DNA from: Bog-756 sp963777665
GTDB taxonomy: Bacteria > Actinomycetota > Acidimicrobiia > Acidimicrobiales > RAAP-2
Direction of reading: 5' to 3'
DNA length: 64,000 nt
Assembly (NCBI GenBank): GCA_963777665.1
Contig: CAVZRJ010000001.1
Span: 1,178,001-1,242,000, forward strand
Under the pieces are notes generated by a model. That model was not told where the DNA came from. It searched no databases and saw nothing but the letters and a program-made list of their open reading frames with translations. The translations under genes were made by a program, and so were the position numbers. Of the stretch, positions 1-7,931 are shown one piece after another (within the stretch, counting starts at the first letter, position 1; every line of letters starts with the position of its first letter).

Positions 1-582
1 GATGGCGTCGGTGAGACTGCCGAACAGGGCACTCGCCCGGTCGAACGCCTGCTCGGTGCGGGCGGCCACGATCTGGGGCAGCGAGTGGAGCTCCTCCATG
101 GCGCGGCCCTCCGCGATGCGTTCCGGGCAGAAGGCCACGTCGATGGACCGGCCCAGCCGCTCCACGAGCCGCTCGACCAGCCTGGTGACCCCGGGAAACA
201 CAGTGCTGCGGAGGACGAGGATCTGTCCGTCGACCAGCTGGTCGGCGACCACGTCGAGGGCGGTGACCACGGCCTGCGGATCGGGATTGAGGTGCTCGTC
301 GACCGGGGTACCGATCACAACCACCAGGTGCTCGCTCTGGCCGATGGCCTGCGGCTCGCTCGTCGCGGTCAGGGTGCCGTTCGCCAGGGTCCTGGCCAGC
401 ACCGAGGCGGCGCCGGCCTCCTGGTGGGGCATCTTGCCCGACCGGACCTTGTCGACCGCCTCCAAGTTGGTGTCGAAGAGCGCCACCGTGCGGCCGGAGT
501 CGGCGAACGCCAACCCCAACGGCAGACCCACGTGCCCGCAGCCGCCGAGTATCGTGACGTCAGTTTCCCAGGGCGGTCCCAC
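1..582 (-). CDS. Nucleotide-sugar dehydrogenase, UDP-ManNAc/UDP-Glc dehydrogenase family (3' end outside window)
   Basis: The family oxidises a UDP- or GDP-sugar to the uronate with NAD for surface polysaccharide synthesis. Seen here: an N-terminal Rossmann motif (GGCGHVGLPLGLAFADSG), an acidic strand end (ALFDTNLEAVD), VVVIGTPVDEHLNPD, LRSTVFPGVTRLVERL, and the family motif CPERIAEGRAMEEL. The substrate-binding half and the catalytic Cys lie beyond base 1. No ATG is in frame near the start. I chose the GTG at 582 because TAGGTT at 595-590 sits 7 nt before it, the leaderless arrangement used by many genes here; TTG codons at 591 and 600 are alternatives. Glycosyltransferases lie next to it. 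Exact sugar unknown. Confidence 0.85.
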   Translation of the reverse strand, partial: MGPPWETDVTILGGCGHVGLPLGLAFADSGRTVALFDTNLEAVDKVRSGKMPHQEAGAASVLARTLANGTLTATSEPQAIGQSEHLVVVIGTPVDEHLNPDPQAVVTALDVVADQLVDGQILVLRSTVFPGVTRLVERLVERLGRSIDVAFCPERIAEGRAMEELHSLPQIVAARTEQAFDRASALFGSLTDAI

Positions 583-589
583 CGCACGC

Positions 590-595
590 AACCTA
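590..595 (-). promoter_or_regulatory. -10 element TAGGTT for the nucleotide-sugar dehydrogenase
   Basis: A TAnnnT hexamer lies 7 nt before the GTG start, so the transcript would begin at or next to the start codon. No convincing -35 is visible. Confidence 0.4.
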
Positions 596-621
596 GTCAA
601 GGCCCGGTCGCGAGACAAGCA

Positions 622-2538
622 TCAGGCGCCGGACGCGCCAGGAGGTACGAGGGCGCCGATCTTGGCAAACCACTCCTCGTCCTCGCCGGGGAACCGGAGC
701 GAACACCAGGGAAAGACCCGGGTGAGGTTGGCGTTGTAGAAGGGGTCCTCGTGGTGGAGCAGGTCCCACCACCGGTTCAGGAACTCCCCAGAGTCGACGG
801 CATATCCCGAAAGCCCACGGCTCACCGACTCGTAGTGGACGAGCTCCGCGTAGGGCGTGTAGAGCAGACGGTAACCGGCCTGACCGAGGCGGATGCAGAA
901 ATCGGTGTCGTTGTACACGACCGGGAGCGCCTCGTCGAACCCTCCGAGCTCTGCGAACACGTCGCGCCGAACCAGCATGCACGCCGCGGTCAGCGCGCTG
1001 TAGGACCGGACCGCCCTGTCCCACCCCCCGTACCCGCTCCGGCCCGGGGGCTTGCCGTTGAAGATGTGCAATGCGATCCCGCCGATCCCGAGCACCACCC
1101 CCGCGTGCTGCAACGTTCCGTCGGGATAGAGGAGACGCGCGCCGACGGCCCCGACCTCGGGCCGCTGTCCCAGCTCGACGAGCGCATGCAGCCATCCCTC
1201 GGATAGGGCCTCGATGTCGTTGTTGAGGAAGAGGAGCATGTCGGCTCCGGACGCGGCGGCCGCGAGATTGTTGATGGCCGCCCAGTTGAACGGGCCCGGG
1301 TAGTCGAGCACCCGGGTTGCCGGTCGGGCCTCGAGCCGGGCACGGAGCACCCGGGTCTCGGGTTCGATGCTGCCGTTGTCGATGAGCACGACCTCGCTGA
1401 TCGGATAGCCGGGTGAGCGTTCGAGCGACCGCAGGCAGGCTGCAGTGAGGGCAGCCTGGTCGCGGAACGGGATGATCACGCAGACCGTTGGTGACGCGAT
1501 GATCTCGCGCCGCACACGATAGGTGCCGGAGATCGGTCCCGGCTCGACCGTTCCCCGGATGCCGCGCCGGGACACCGCGTCCTCGACGACACGGCGACTG
1601 GCGGTATACGCCCAGGGCTTCGCCGCGGGATCACCGGCTGCAGACCCCGCCACCATCCGCCAGTGGTAGAGGACCCTGGGGATGTGGACCACCCGCCGGG
1701 CCAGCTCGGTGGATCGGAGCATGACGTCGAAGTCCTGGCTGCCGTCGAACTCCGGCCGGAACCCCCCGATCCGCTCGATCAGGTCGCGCCGGATGGCGGT
1801 CAGATGACCGAGATAGGGATGGGAGAGGAGCAGCTCGGGGTCCCAGTCCGGCTTGAAATTCGGCTGGCACGGCCGGCCGATCTCGTCGAGCTTGTCCTCG
1901 TCGGAGTAGATGACGTCTGCATCGTCGACGGTCAGCGCCACCCTGCCGATCTCAGCGAGGGCTTCGGGTTCCACCAGGTCGTCATGGTCGACCAGGATCA
2001 CGAACTCGCCGGTCGCGGCCCCCAGCGCACGATTGGTCGCGTGGGAGATGCCGCCGTTCTGCTCGAGGGCCGTCGCCTTGATCCTGGGATCCCGCGCGGC
2101 GAACGCCTCCATCGACGCGACCAGCTCCGGTTGCCCGGACCCGTCATCGCACAGGCACAGTTCCCAGCGCTGGTAGGTCTGGTCGATGATCGACTGGACG
2201 CACTCCTCGAAGTACCAGAGCGCCGGACGGTAGGCCGGGATGACGACGCTCAGCAGCGGACCGTCGGTGGGCAGCGCTTCGGCATGCTCGCCCCGTTCGG
2301 CGCGCTCGAGCCGGTCGAGGTGCCAGAGGTGTTTCCAGTGCCAGTACGCGGTCGGCGAGGAGGAAGCGTCGGTTCCCCACCCCGGCTCGACTGCCGCTCC
2401 ATCGGACCCGCCGCTGCCCGGGTCCGTGAGGAGGAGCTGGCTCACGAGCCGGTCGGTCATCCACCCCAGTGCGGGACCGAAACCGCCGCTCTCCGGTCCG
2501 CCGTTCACCGTCTCGTCCGAGGAGCTCGTAGGGGACAC
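622..2538 (-). CDS. Tandem family-2 glycosyltransferase
   Basis: About 638 residues with two GT-A/GT2 modules. The first begins near residue 90 (LLSVVIPAYRP, then VDHDDLVEP, then YSDEDKLDE). The second begins near residue 355 (VCVIIPFRDQ, VVLIDNGS, LLFLNNDIEAL, ending YNDTDFCIRLGQAGYRLLY). Both keep Asp-rich metal/nucleotide-sugar motifs, so both may be active. No membrane anchor is evident. Such tandem GT2 proteins usually extend rhamnose- or O-antigen-like surface glycans; the substrate here is unknown. The reading frame is open to a GTG at 2589, but GTG 2538 is preferred because TACGCT at 2559-2554 lies 15 nt upstream of it. Confidence 0.85.
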   Translation of the reverse strand: MSPTSSSDETVNGGPESGGFGPALGWMTDRLVSQLLLTDPGSGGSDGAAVEPGWGTDASSSPTAYWHWKHLWHLDRLERAERGEHAEALPTDGPLLSVVIPAYRPALWYFEECVQSIIDQTYQRWELCLCDDGSGQPELVASMEAFAARDPRIKATALEQNGGISHATNRALGAATGEFVILVDHDDLVEPEALAEIGRVALTVDDADVIYSDEDKLDEIGRPCQPNFKPDWDPELLLSHPYLGHLTAIRRDLIERIGGFRPEFDGSQDFDVMLRSTELARRVVHIPRVLYHWRMVAGSAAGDPAAKPWAYTASRRVVEDAVSRRGIRGTVEPGPISGTYRVRREIIASPTVCVIIPFRDQAALTAACLRSLERSPGYPISEVVLIDNGSIEPETRVLRARLEARPATRVLDYPGPFNWAAINNLAAAASGADMLLFLNNDIEALSEGWLHALVELGQRPEVGAVGARLLYPDGTLQHAGVVLGIGGIALHIFNGKPPGRSGYGGWDRAVRSYSALTAACMLVRRDVFAELGGFDEALPVVYNDTDFCIRLGQAGYRLLYTPYAELVHYESVSRGLSGYAVDSGEFLNRWWDLLHHEDPFYNANLTRVFPWCSLRFPGEDEEWFAKIGALVPPGASGA

Positions 2539-2553
2539 CGCACGACCGACCCG

Positions 2554-2559
2554 AGCGTA
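2554..2559 (-). promoter_or_regulatory. Putative -10 (TACGCT) for the tandem glycosyltransferase
   Basis: A TAnnnT hexamer lies 15 nt before the in-frame GTG at 2538, in the gap separating divergently transcribed glycan genes. Confidence 0.35.
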
Positions 2560-2583
2560 CCATCGGCCTCGGGCGGCCCACCG

Positions 2584-2589
2584 GTACAC
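2584..2589 (+). promoter_or_regulatory. Putative -10 (TACACT) for the 2639 operon
   Basis: TACACT precedes a roughly 50-nt leader carrying an AGGAGAG ribosome-binding site before GTG 2639. No clear -35. Confidence 0.35.
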
Positions 2590-2638
2590 TCAGCTGAGCC
2601 GTCCGCCCCCGGGGTCCGGAGACGAGGAGAGCCGCGAC

Positions 2639-3142
2639 GTGGACCAGCTTGACCCAGAAGCAGTACTCGAGCGGCTGCGAGCCGAGCACCGGGTCCTCCG
2701 GTGGGCCCCGCTCCCCCCGGAGCAGATGCGGAGACCCACCGAGCGGAGCCAGGCGCGTAGCCGTGCCTCGTTGGAGTACGTCCACGGCCATTGGTCACTG
2801 CCCGACGGAGTCGATCCCGCGGTCACCGGGAACGGACTGAAAGGTCGGATCATCGCCCTCTTCGGAAGACTGACCTTCCGCGTCCTCGGACCCTACCTGC
2901 GGGAGGAGCGCGAGCTCCTCTCCCATCTGGTCCGGATCAACGATTCGCTCGAGCAGCGTTGTGACGAGCTCACGCTCCGGTGCGAGCAGCTCAACCAGGA
3001 TCTGGTCGACCGCCAGGCCGCCGAGGCGGAGAACCTCACCGAACTGGCCCTCTGGCTCCACCTGGAGTCACCCGACCGGACGGCGCGCAACGGCGTGCGC
3101 GCAGAGGCCCACGGTCCCGAGGACACCACGACGCCAGGATGA
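2639..3142 (+). CDS. Coiled-coil protein of a glycan cluster, unknown function
   Basis: A 168-residue protein starting at GTG 2639 with a good Shine-Dalgarno (AGGAGAG). After a polar N-terminus comes a hydrophobic/basic stretch near residues 65-85 (ALFGRLTFRVLGPYL), then a predicted coiled coil (residues about 85-140, with INDSLEQRCDELTLRCEQL). There is no enzyme motif. Similar short proteins, a membrane-proximal helix plus coiled coil, often accompany glycosyltransferases, so a scaffold or length-control role is possible but only inferred. Its TGA overlaps the ATG of the next gene (ATGA), so the two are translationally coupled. Confidence 0.7.
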   Translation: MDQLDPEAVLERLRAEHRVLRWAPLPPEQMRRPTERSQARSRASLEYVHGHWSLPDGVDPAVTGNGLKGRIIALFGRLTFRVLGPYLREERELLSHLVRINDSLEQRCDELTLRCEQLNQDLVDRQAAEAENLTELALWLHLESPDRTARNGVRAEAHGPEDTTTPG

Positions 3143-4314
3143 ACGACGGCACCACCATCGCCGTCCTGACCGCCCATTGGGAGTCGACGACCGAGGAGGG
3201 GTGGGTAAGCCGGCAGGTGGCCGGAGCGCTGGCAGCCACAGCTGCGGTGCATGTCATCACACCGGAGGGTGACCGCCCGGAGTGCGTCGCAGAGAGTGTC
3301 TTCACCGTGCACCGCCTCGGCTCGCCGGTGGCTGAGGCATCCGAGCTCCGGCGCGACCTCCTGGTCCAGGCGCTCTCCCGGGGACCCGGCGGCGCCCGGC
3401 CGCTGCTCCCACCGGGTGCGGCCGCAGAGCTCGACCGTGGCCTGCTCGAGCCGTGGCAGGGGGCGCGCATCCTCCTCTCCGAGCTCGCGCCGTCCCTGGT
3501 CGTCGTCGTCGATCTGCGGAACGTCGGTGCCCTCGGCGTGCTCGACGCGCATGACCCGGGTCTCCCGATGGTGTTGATCCCGCTCGGCGCCGACCCCGAA
3601 CTCCTCGCCTTTCCCCACTTCGACCCGGTGTTCGACCGGGCAACAGCAGTGCTGACCATGACCGAGTCCGAACGCACGGCCGTCGTCGATCACCATGGCC
3701 GGGGCGGTTCGGTCCATCGGATCGGTGCGCCGATGGCCGCCAATCCGAGCGCCCTGACCGAACCCAACACCTGGGTCGGGGACAACGAGTACGTCCTCGT
3801 GCTCACCGGAACGGACGAGGAGGAGGACACGGAGCAGAACGAGCTGGCCACCCTCTTGCGCATGCGCTTTCCCGAGGTCCGGCTGGGCATCGCCCACAAC
3901 GACGGCTTCTGCGCCTGGCACCATGGCCAGGTCACCAGGGGATGGCCGATCGAACGCACGAGCGACCGTGACCGGCTCATGGCCTGGGCCCGGATGACCG
4001 TGGACCTCGAGCCGGGCGCCTACTTCGGCCGGCGGTGCGCGACGTCGCTGCTCTACGGGACCCCCATCGTCGTCCCGGCGACGAGCCGGGCACGCGAGCA
4101 CGCCGAGCGGGGCCGGGGCGGCCTCTGGTTCGCGGATCCGGCCGAGCTCGCCTGGTGCGTGGAAGCCCTCCTCGACCCGGTGTGCCGGACCGCCCTCGGG
4201 GCCCAGGGCCGGGCGTACGCCGAGGACGAGTACGGCTCGACCGATCGGTTCATCGAGCGGGTGCGGTCGGCATGCGGACTGGTCGGCGCAGCACCGACCG
4301 GCCTCACTGCGTGA
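3139..4314 (+). CDS. GT-B-like glycosyltransferase family protein
   Basis: 391 residues. The N-terminal half starts with a Rossmann-like strand (TIAVLTAHWESTTEEGWVS) and has SLVVVVDLRNVG and PMVLIPLGADPEL. The C-terminal half carries VDLEPGAYFGRRCATSLLYG, PIVVPATSRAREHAERG and GGLWFADPAEL, which resemble the nucleotide-sugar side of GT4-type transferases. The usual E-x7-E signature is not clean, so activity is uncertain. It overlaps the upstream coiled-coil gene by 4 nt and runs 11 nt into the 3' end of ppx on the other strand. Confidence 0.65.
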   Translation: MNDGTTIAVLTAHWESTTEEGWVSRQVAGALAATAAVHVITPEGDRPECVAESVFTVHRLGSPVAEASELRRDLLVQALSRGPGGARPLLPPGAAAELDRGLLEPWQGARILLSELAPSLVVVVDLRNVGALGVLDAHDPGLPMVLIPLGADPELLAFPHFDPVFDRATAVLTMTESERTAVVDHHGRGGSVHRIGAPMAANPSALTEPNTWVGDNEYVLVLTGTDEEEDTEQNELATLLRMRFPEVRLGIAHNDGFCAWHHGQVTRGWPIERTSDRDRLMAWARMTVDLEPGAYFGRRCATSLLYGTPIVVPATSRAREHAERGRGGLWFADPAELAWCVEALLDPVCRTALGAQGRAYAEDEYGSTDRFIERVRSACGLVGAAPTGLTA

Positions 4315-5236
4315 CCAGCAGTCCGTCCACCATCCCGTCGAGGATGTCCGCCTCGGACACCAGGCATTCGGCGAACCCGAACCGCTGCATCACCGACGCC
4401 AGGATGAGTGCCCCCGCGACGATCACGTCCTCCCTCCCGGCGACCATGCCGGCCCGGCCGAGGTGCGCAGCACGGTCCTCGCCGGCCAGGGTGTGGTACC
4501 AGTGGGTTGCGTCGCCCGAGGTCAACACTGCGTGGTGGGTCCGTTCCGGGTCGTAGTGCGCCAGGCCCAGCCGCAGCGAGGCCAGGGTGGTGACGGTGCC
4601 TGCGAGCCCCACCAGCCGATGTGCGCCGAGCAGACGGGGATGGCTGGCGATCGCGTCCTCCAGCTGGGCACCCACCTCGGCCTCCGCCGCATCCAGCTCG
4701 GCGGCCGAGGGCGGATCGCCGTGCAGGAAACGCTCGGTCACCCGGACGCACCCGAGCTGGAGCGAGACCACGACGAGGGCCGGGTCGTCGGGGCCGTCCC
4801 CTGCGACGAGCTCGGTCGAGCCGCCCCCGATGTCCAGCACCAGAAAGGGCCCGTCGGCACGGTCGAGCTCTGCGACCGCCCCGGCCAACGAGAGCCGCCC
4901 CTCGTCCAGCCCCGTCAGGAGCTCGGGCACCAGGCCCGAGACGGCCCCCGCGGCGCGCAGGAATTCGTCCCCGTTCGCGGCGTCGCGTGCGGCCGAGGTC
5001 GCGACCAGGCGTCCCCGAACGACGCCCCATCGATCCATCTCCCGGCGGTACTCACGGAGCACCTCGAGGCAGCGTTCGACGGCCTCGGGGGACAACCGCC
5101 CGGTCGCGTCCACGCCCTGTCCGAGCCGGGTGATCCGCATGAGTCGTTCGAGCCGGTGACCCTCCGCGTCGACGACGAGGAGGCGGGTGGAGTTCGTGCC
5201 GCAGTCGATCGCGGCCACGGCGCCGTTGTTGGCCAT
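4304..5236 (-). CDS. ppx: Exopolyphosphatase / guanosine pentaphosphatase (Ppx/GppA family)
   Basis: 310 residues of the ASKHA fold. The phosphate-1 motif is AAIDCGTNSTRLLVVDAEG near the N-terminus; LVATSAARDAANG and the phosphate-2 motif LVLDIGGGSTELVAGD follow, then VGLAGTVTTLASL. The family hydrolyses inorganic polyphosphate or pppGpp in the cytosol. This is the short, single-module actinobacterial form, and its position after DUF501 and ftsB is the conserved actinobacterial order. The ATG at 5236 abuts a 22-nt inverted repeat. Confidence 0.9.
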   Translation of the reverse strand: MANNGAVAAIDCGTNSTRLLVVDAEGHRLERLMRITRLGQGVDATGRLSPEAVERCLEVLREYRREMDRWGVVRGRLVATSAARDAANGDEFLRAAGAVSGLVPELLTGLDEGRLSLAGAVAELDRADGPFLVLDIGGGSTELVAGDGPDDPALVVVSLQLGCVRVTERFLHGDPPSAAELDAAEAEVGAQLEDAIASHPRLLGAHRLVGLAGTVTTLASLRLGLAHYDPERTHHAVLTSGDATHWYHTLAGEDRAAHLGRAGMVAGREDVIVAGALILASVMQRFGFAECLVSEADILDGMVDGLLVTQ

Positions 5237-5258
5237 CCGCCCTTGCTAGCACGGGCGG
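5237..5258. promoter_or_regulatory. Hairpin abutting the ppx start codon
   Basis: CCGCCC - 10-nt loop - GGGCGG forms a perfect 6-bp stem ending at the base next to the ppx ATG. The loop contains TAGCAA on the minus strand, a -10-like hexamer 6 nt from the start. A second inverted repeat, CCGGAA-C7-TTCCGG, lies about 15 nt further upstream. Function unproven. Confidence 0.35.
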
Positions 5259-5294
5259 CTGCCGTCTCACGCCGGAACCCCCCCTTCCGGGAGG

Positions 5295-5780
5295 TCACGA
5301 GGGGTGGAGGCCGATCTGCAGGGCGGTCCACTCCCCCACCGGGTCGTCGGCCCCGGTCAGCCACCAGGCCAGGTGGGCGTGGAGGCACTTCACACCCTGC
5401 CGTGTCCCCCCGACCCCCCCCGAGGGTCGGGGACCGACGTGGTCGGGCGGGATCAGTGCATCGCGGTCGACCGCATAGCGCTCGTGCGCCGCGGCGATGC
5501 GGTCGGGCGCCACCGCGGACTCGGCCAGGCCGACCCCCCCGGACGACTCGAGGCGGCTCACCGCCTCCCGGAGGACGGGGTCCACGAGCCAGTACCGGGT
5601 GGGCATCGGGGTCCCGTCGAAGAGGAACGGGGCGTTGGCGATGACCGCCGGCGTCCCGTCCTCGCTGCGCACCACGACCTCGAACCCGCCGGCCGGGGTG
5701 CGGCCGAGCAGTTCGGCGACCAGTTCCCGGTCGCTCGCGCGCCCGAGCCGGTGTGCGCGGGTCGTCCGTGCCGCCGGCAC
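5295..5780 (-). CDS. DUF501 family protein
   Basis: 161 residues starting at GTG 5780. It matches the actinobacterial DUF501 pattern: LVAELLGRTPAGGFEVVVR, an AVIANAPFLFDGTPMPTRYW segment, a central hydrophobic/acidic region, and a C-terminal GTRQGVKCLHAHLAWWL block with conserved Cys and His. The function of the family is unknown. Its place between ftsB and ppx is conserved in actinobacteria. If the ftsB frameshifts are corrected, ftsB ends 9 nt upstream, giving tight operon spacing. Confidence 0.85.
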   Translation of the reverse strand: MPAARTTRAHRLGRASDRELVAELLGRTPAGGFEVVVRSEDGTPAVIANAPFLFDGTPMPTRYWLVDPVLREAVSRLESSGGVGLAESAVAPDRIAAAHERYAVDRDALIPPDHVGPRPSGGVGGTRQGVKCLHAHLAWWLTGADDPVGEWTALQIGLHPS

Positions 5781-5789
5781 GGTCGGGAG

Positions 5790-6523
5790 TCACTTCCAGA
5801 ATTCGAGGGTGGACGTGACCCGTCGCCCAGAAGCTCGACGTCGTCTGCGGCGGCGCGGAGGCCGCTGCGGTCGAGGCCCCCGTTGTCGGTCTGCCCGCCG
5901 CCGGCGCCTGGGGCAGTCCGGGATCCGGGGTCATGTTGGGGGCGTCGGCCGGTGCGACAAGGGGCTGGTTGGCCGGGTCACCGACCGACGGCTCCCCGAC
6001 CAGCGCCGCTGACGCGTCGGCCGGACGGCGGCAGGATGTCGTAGAGGGTCTGACCCGGCGAGACCAGCTGGTAGTTCTGACGGGCCAGCCGCTCGATCTC
6101 GGCGCTGGTGTTCAGCTGCTTCTGCTGCTCTGGCAACAGCTGGTTCTGGTGTCGGAGCTGTGACAGCTGGGCCGCCTCGGCCGACAGCTGCTGGTGCTGA
6201 TGGAGCAGGTCGGTGAACGGGAAGCTGGTGGCGAGCACGGCCAGGGCGAAGACCGCCGCGAGCACCACCGGCATCCGATTGCGCCGGCCACCCGCGCCAC
6301 CCGTCTTCCTGCGGGCAGCGGCCCAACGCCCCGCAGCCCGGTCCACGAGGCCCTTCGTGGCCGGGTTCGCCGGACGCTTCTTCGCTCCCTTGGCCCTCTC
6401 CTTCTTGTTCTTGGCCGCCTTGGCCCTGCCCGTCCGACCGGCGGGCCGGGTCCACGCGGGACGCCGCGATCCGGTGACCCGCCGGCGCACCGGCTTGGTG
6501 CGGGCGTGGAGGCGGGTGCTCAC
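5790..6523 (-). CDS. ftsB: FtsB/DivIC-like septum formation initiator (frameshifted in C-terminal tail)
   Basis: GTG 6523 overlaps the eno stop (GTGA). The protein has a basic N-terminus of about 75 residues (many K/R/A), one membrane segment (VVLAAVFALAVLATSFPF), then a Gln-rich coiled coil and the family motif IERLARQNYQLVSPGQTLYD. FtsB bridges FtsL/FtsQ at the division septum. As read, translation stops at 5978. However, after LPPSG the +1 frame continues as a natural Ala/Pro tail (ADASAALVGEPSVGDPANQP), and a second shift near 5818 gives VTSTLEFWK and a stop at 5790. Two single-base indels, probably sequence errors, are therefore inferred. Confidence 0.8.
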
Positions 6524-7811
6524 CGGCCCCCGTTCCACGAGGAGAGGGCTCCTCCGCCCCGGAAGGCCGCCGACTCGCCGAGCTCGTCCTCGATGCGCAG
6601 GAGCTGGTTGTACTTGGCGACCCGGTCGGAGCGGGCGGGTGCGCCGGTCTTGATCTGGCCACAGTTCGTCGCCACGGCCAGGTCTGCGATCGTGGTGTCC
6701 TCGGTCTCGCCGGACCGGTGCGACATCACGCACGCATAGGAGGACCGGGTGGCCAGTGCCATGGTGCCGAGCGTCTCGGTCAGGGTGCCGATCTGGTTGA
6801 CCTTGACCAGCACGGCGTTGGCGGTGCCGGCATCGATCCCACGGCGCAGCCGCTCCTCGTTGGTGACGAAGAGGTCGTCCCCGACCAGCTGGACCCGGGA
6901 TCCCGAGCGCGTCGGTGAGCGCGGCCCAGCCGTCCCAATCGTCCTCGGCCATCCCGTCCTCGAGCGAGACGATCGGGTAGCGGTCGACCAGGTCGACCCA
7001 GTATGCGACCATCTCGGCCGAGGAGAGGCTCCGCCCCTCGCCGGCCAGCAGGTAGGCTGCCGTCGCGGTAGAGCTCGCTGGCAGCCGGGTCCATGGCGAT
7101 CGCGATCTCCTCACCGGGCACCCGGCCGGCCGCCTCGATCGCCTCGACCAGGATCCGGACCGCCTCCTCGTTGGAGTCGAGGTCCGGGGCGAAGCCTCCC
7201 TCGTCGCCGACCCCGGTCGAAAGGCCGCGCTCGTGGAGCACACCGGACAGCGCGTGGTACGTCTCCACGCCCCAGCGCAGCGCCTCGGCGAACGAGGCGG
7301 CTCCGACCGGCATGATCATGAACTCCTGCAGATCGATCGAGTTGTCGGCGTGGACGCCGCCGTTGACCACGTTCATCATCGGCACCGGCAGCACGTGGGC
7401 GTCGATGCCCCCGACATAGCGGAAGAGGGAGAGGCCGAGCTCGTCCGCTGCGGCCCGGGCGGTGGCCAGCGACACTCCGAGGATGGCGTTTGCTCCGAGC
7501 CTCGCTTTGTTGGGCGTCCCGTCGGCGTCGATCATGGCGAGGTCGACCGCCCGCTGGTCGAGGGCGTCGAATCCCTCGAGGAAGTCGGCGATCTCCCCGT
7601 CGACGTGCGCGACCGCCTGCAGGACCCCCTTGCCCCGGTAGCGGTCACCGCCGTCCCGCAGCTCGACCGCCTCGAAGGACCCGGTCGACGCGCCGGACGG
7701 GACGATGGCCCGCCCGGAGGCTCCCGAGTCGAGCAGGACCTCCACCTCGATCGTCGGATTCCCGCGGGAGTCGAGAACCTCCCGGCCGATGACCTGCTCG
7801 ATCAAGCTCAC
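6520..7811 (-). CDS. eno: Enolase (reading frame broken by two single-base insertions)
   Basis: The glycolytic 2-phosphoglycerate dehydratase is fully represented but in three consecutive frames. Frame one runs from GTG 7811 (SLIEQVIGREVLDSRGNP) through DLQEFMIMPVGA and GDEGGFAPDL to SELYRDG. Frame two carries YLLAGEGRSLSSAEMVAYWV and SLEDGMAEDDWDGW. Frame three carries LVKVNQIGTLTET, VMSHRSGETEDTTIADL and GQIKTGAPARSDR. The joins are an extra base in GGCAGCC near 7057 and one in GGGATCCCGGG near 6901. Enolase is normally essential and every active-site region is intact, so sequence error is more likely than a pseudogene. It sits upstream of ftsB as in other actinobacteria. Confidence 0.9.
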
Positions 7812-7843
7812 TCTGCGTCGTCGCTCCCGTTCGCTGTGTGGGA

Positions 7844-7849
7844 AAGCTA
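7844..7849 (-). promoter_or_regulatory. Putative eno -10 (TAGCTT)
   Basis: TAGCTT lies 32 nt before GTG 7811, in the mazG-eno gap. The leader contains GGGAG as a possible ribosome-binding site. Confidence 0.35.
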
Positions 7850-7931
7850 CCATCCAGGATCGTCCGGACCTGGGTATTTCTCCGCAATTCGCGCGCCCCG
7901 CACAGCCCGGCGAGAGCCGGGGAGGCCTCCC

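Noticed and set aside
5240..5300. CCGGAA-C7-TTCCGG inverted repeat as an intrinsic terminator after DUF501
   Set aside because: Short 6-bp stem with a homopolymer loop and no U-tract; it lies in a likely operon, so no terminator is called.
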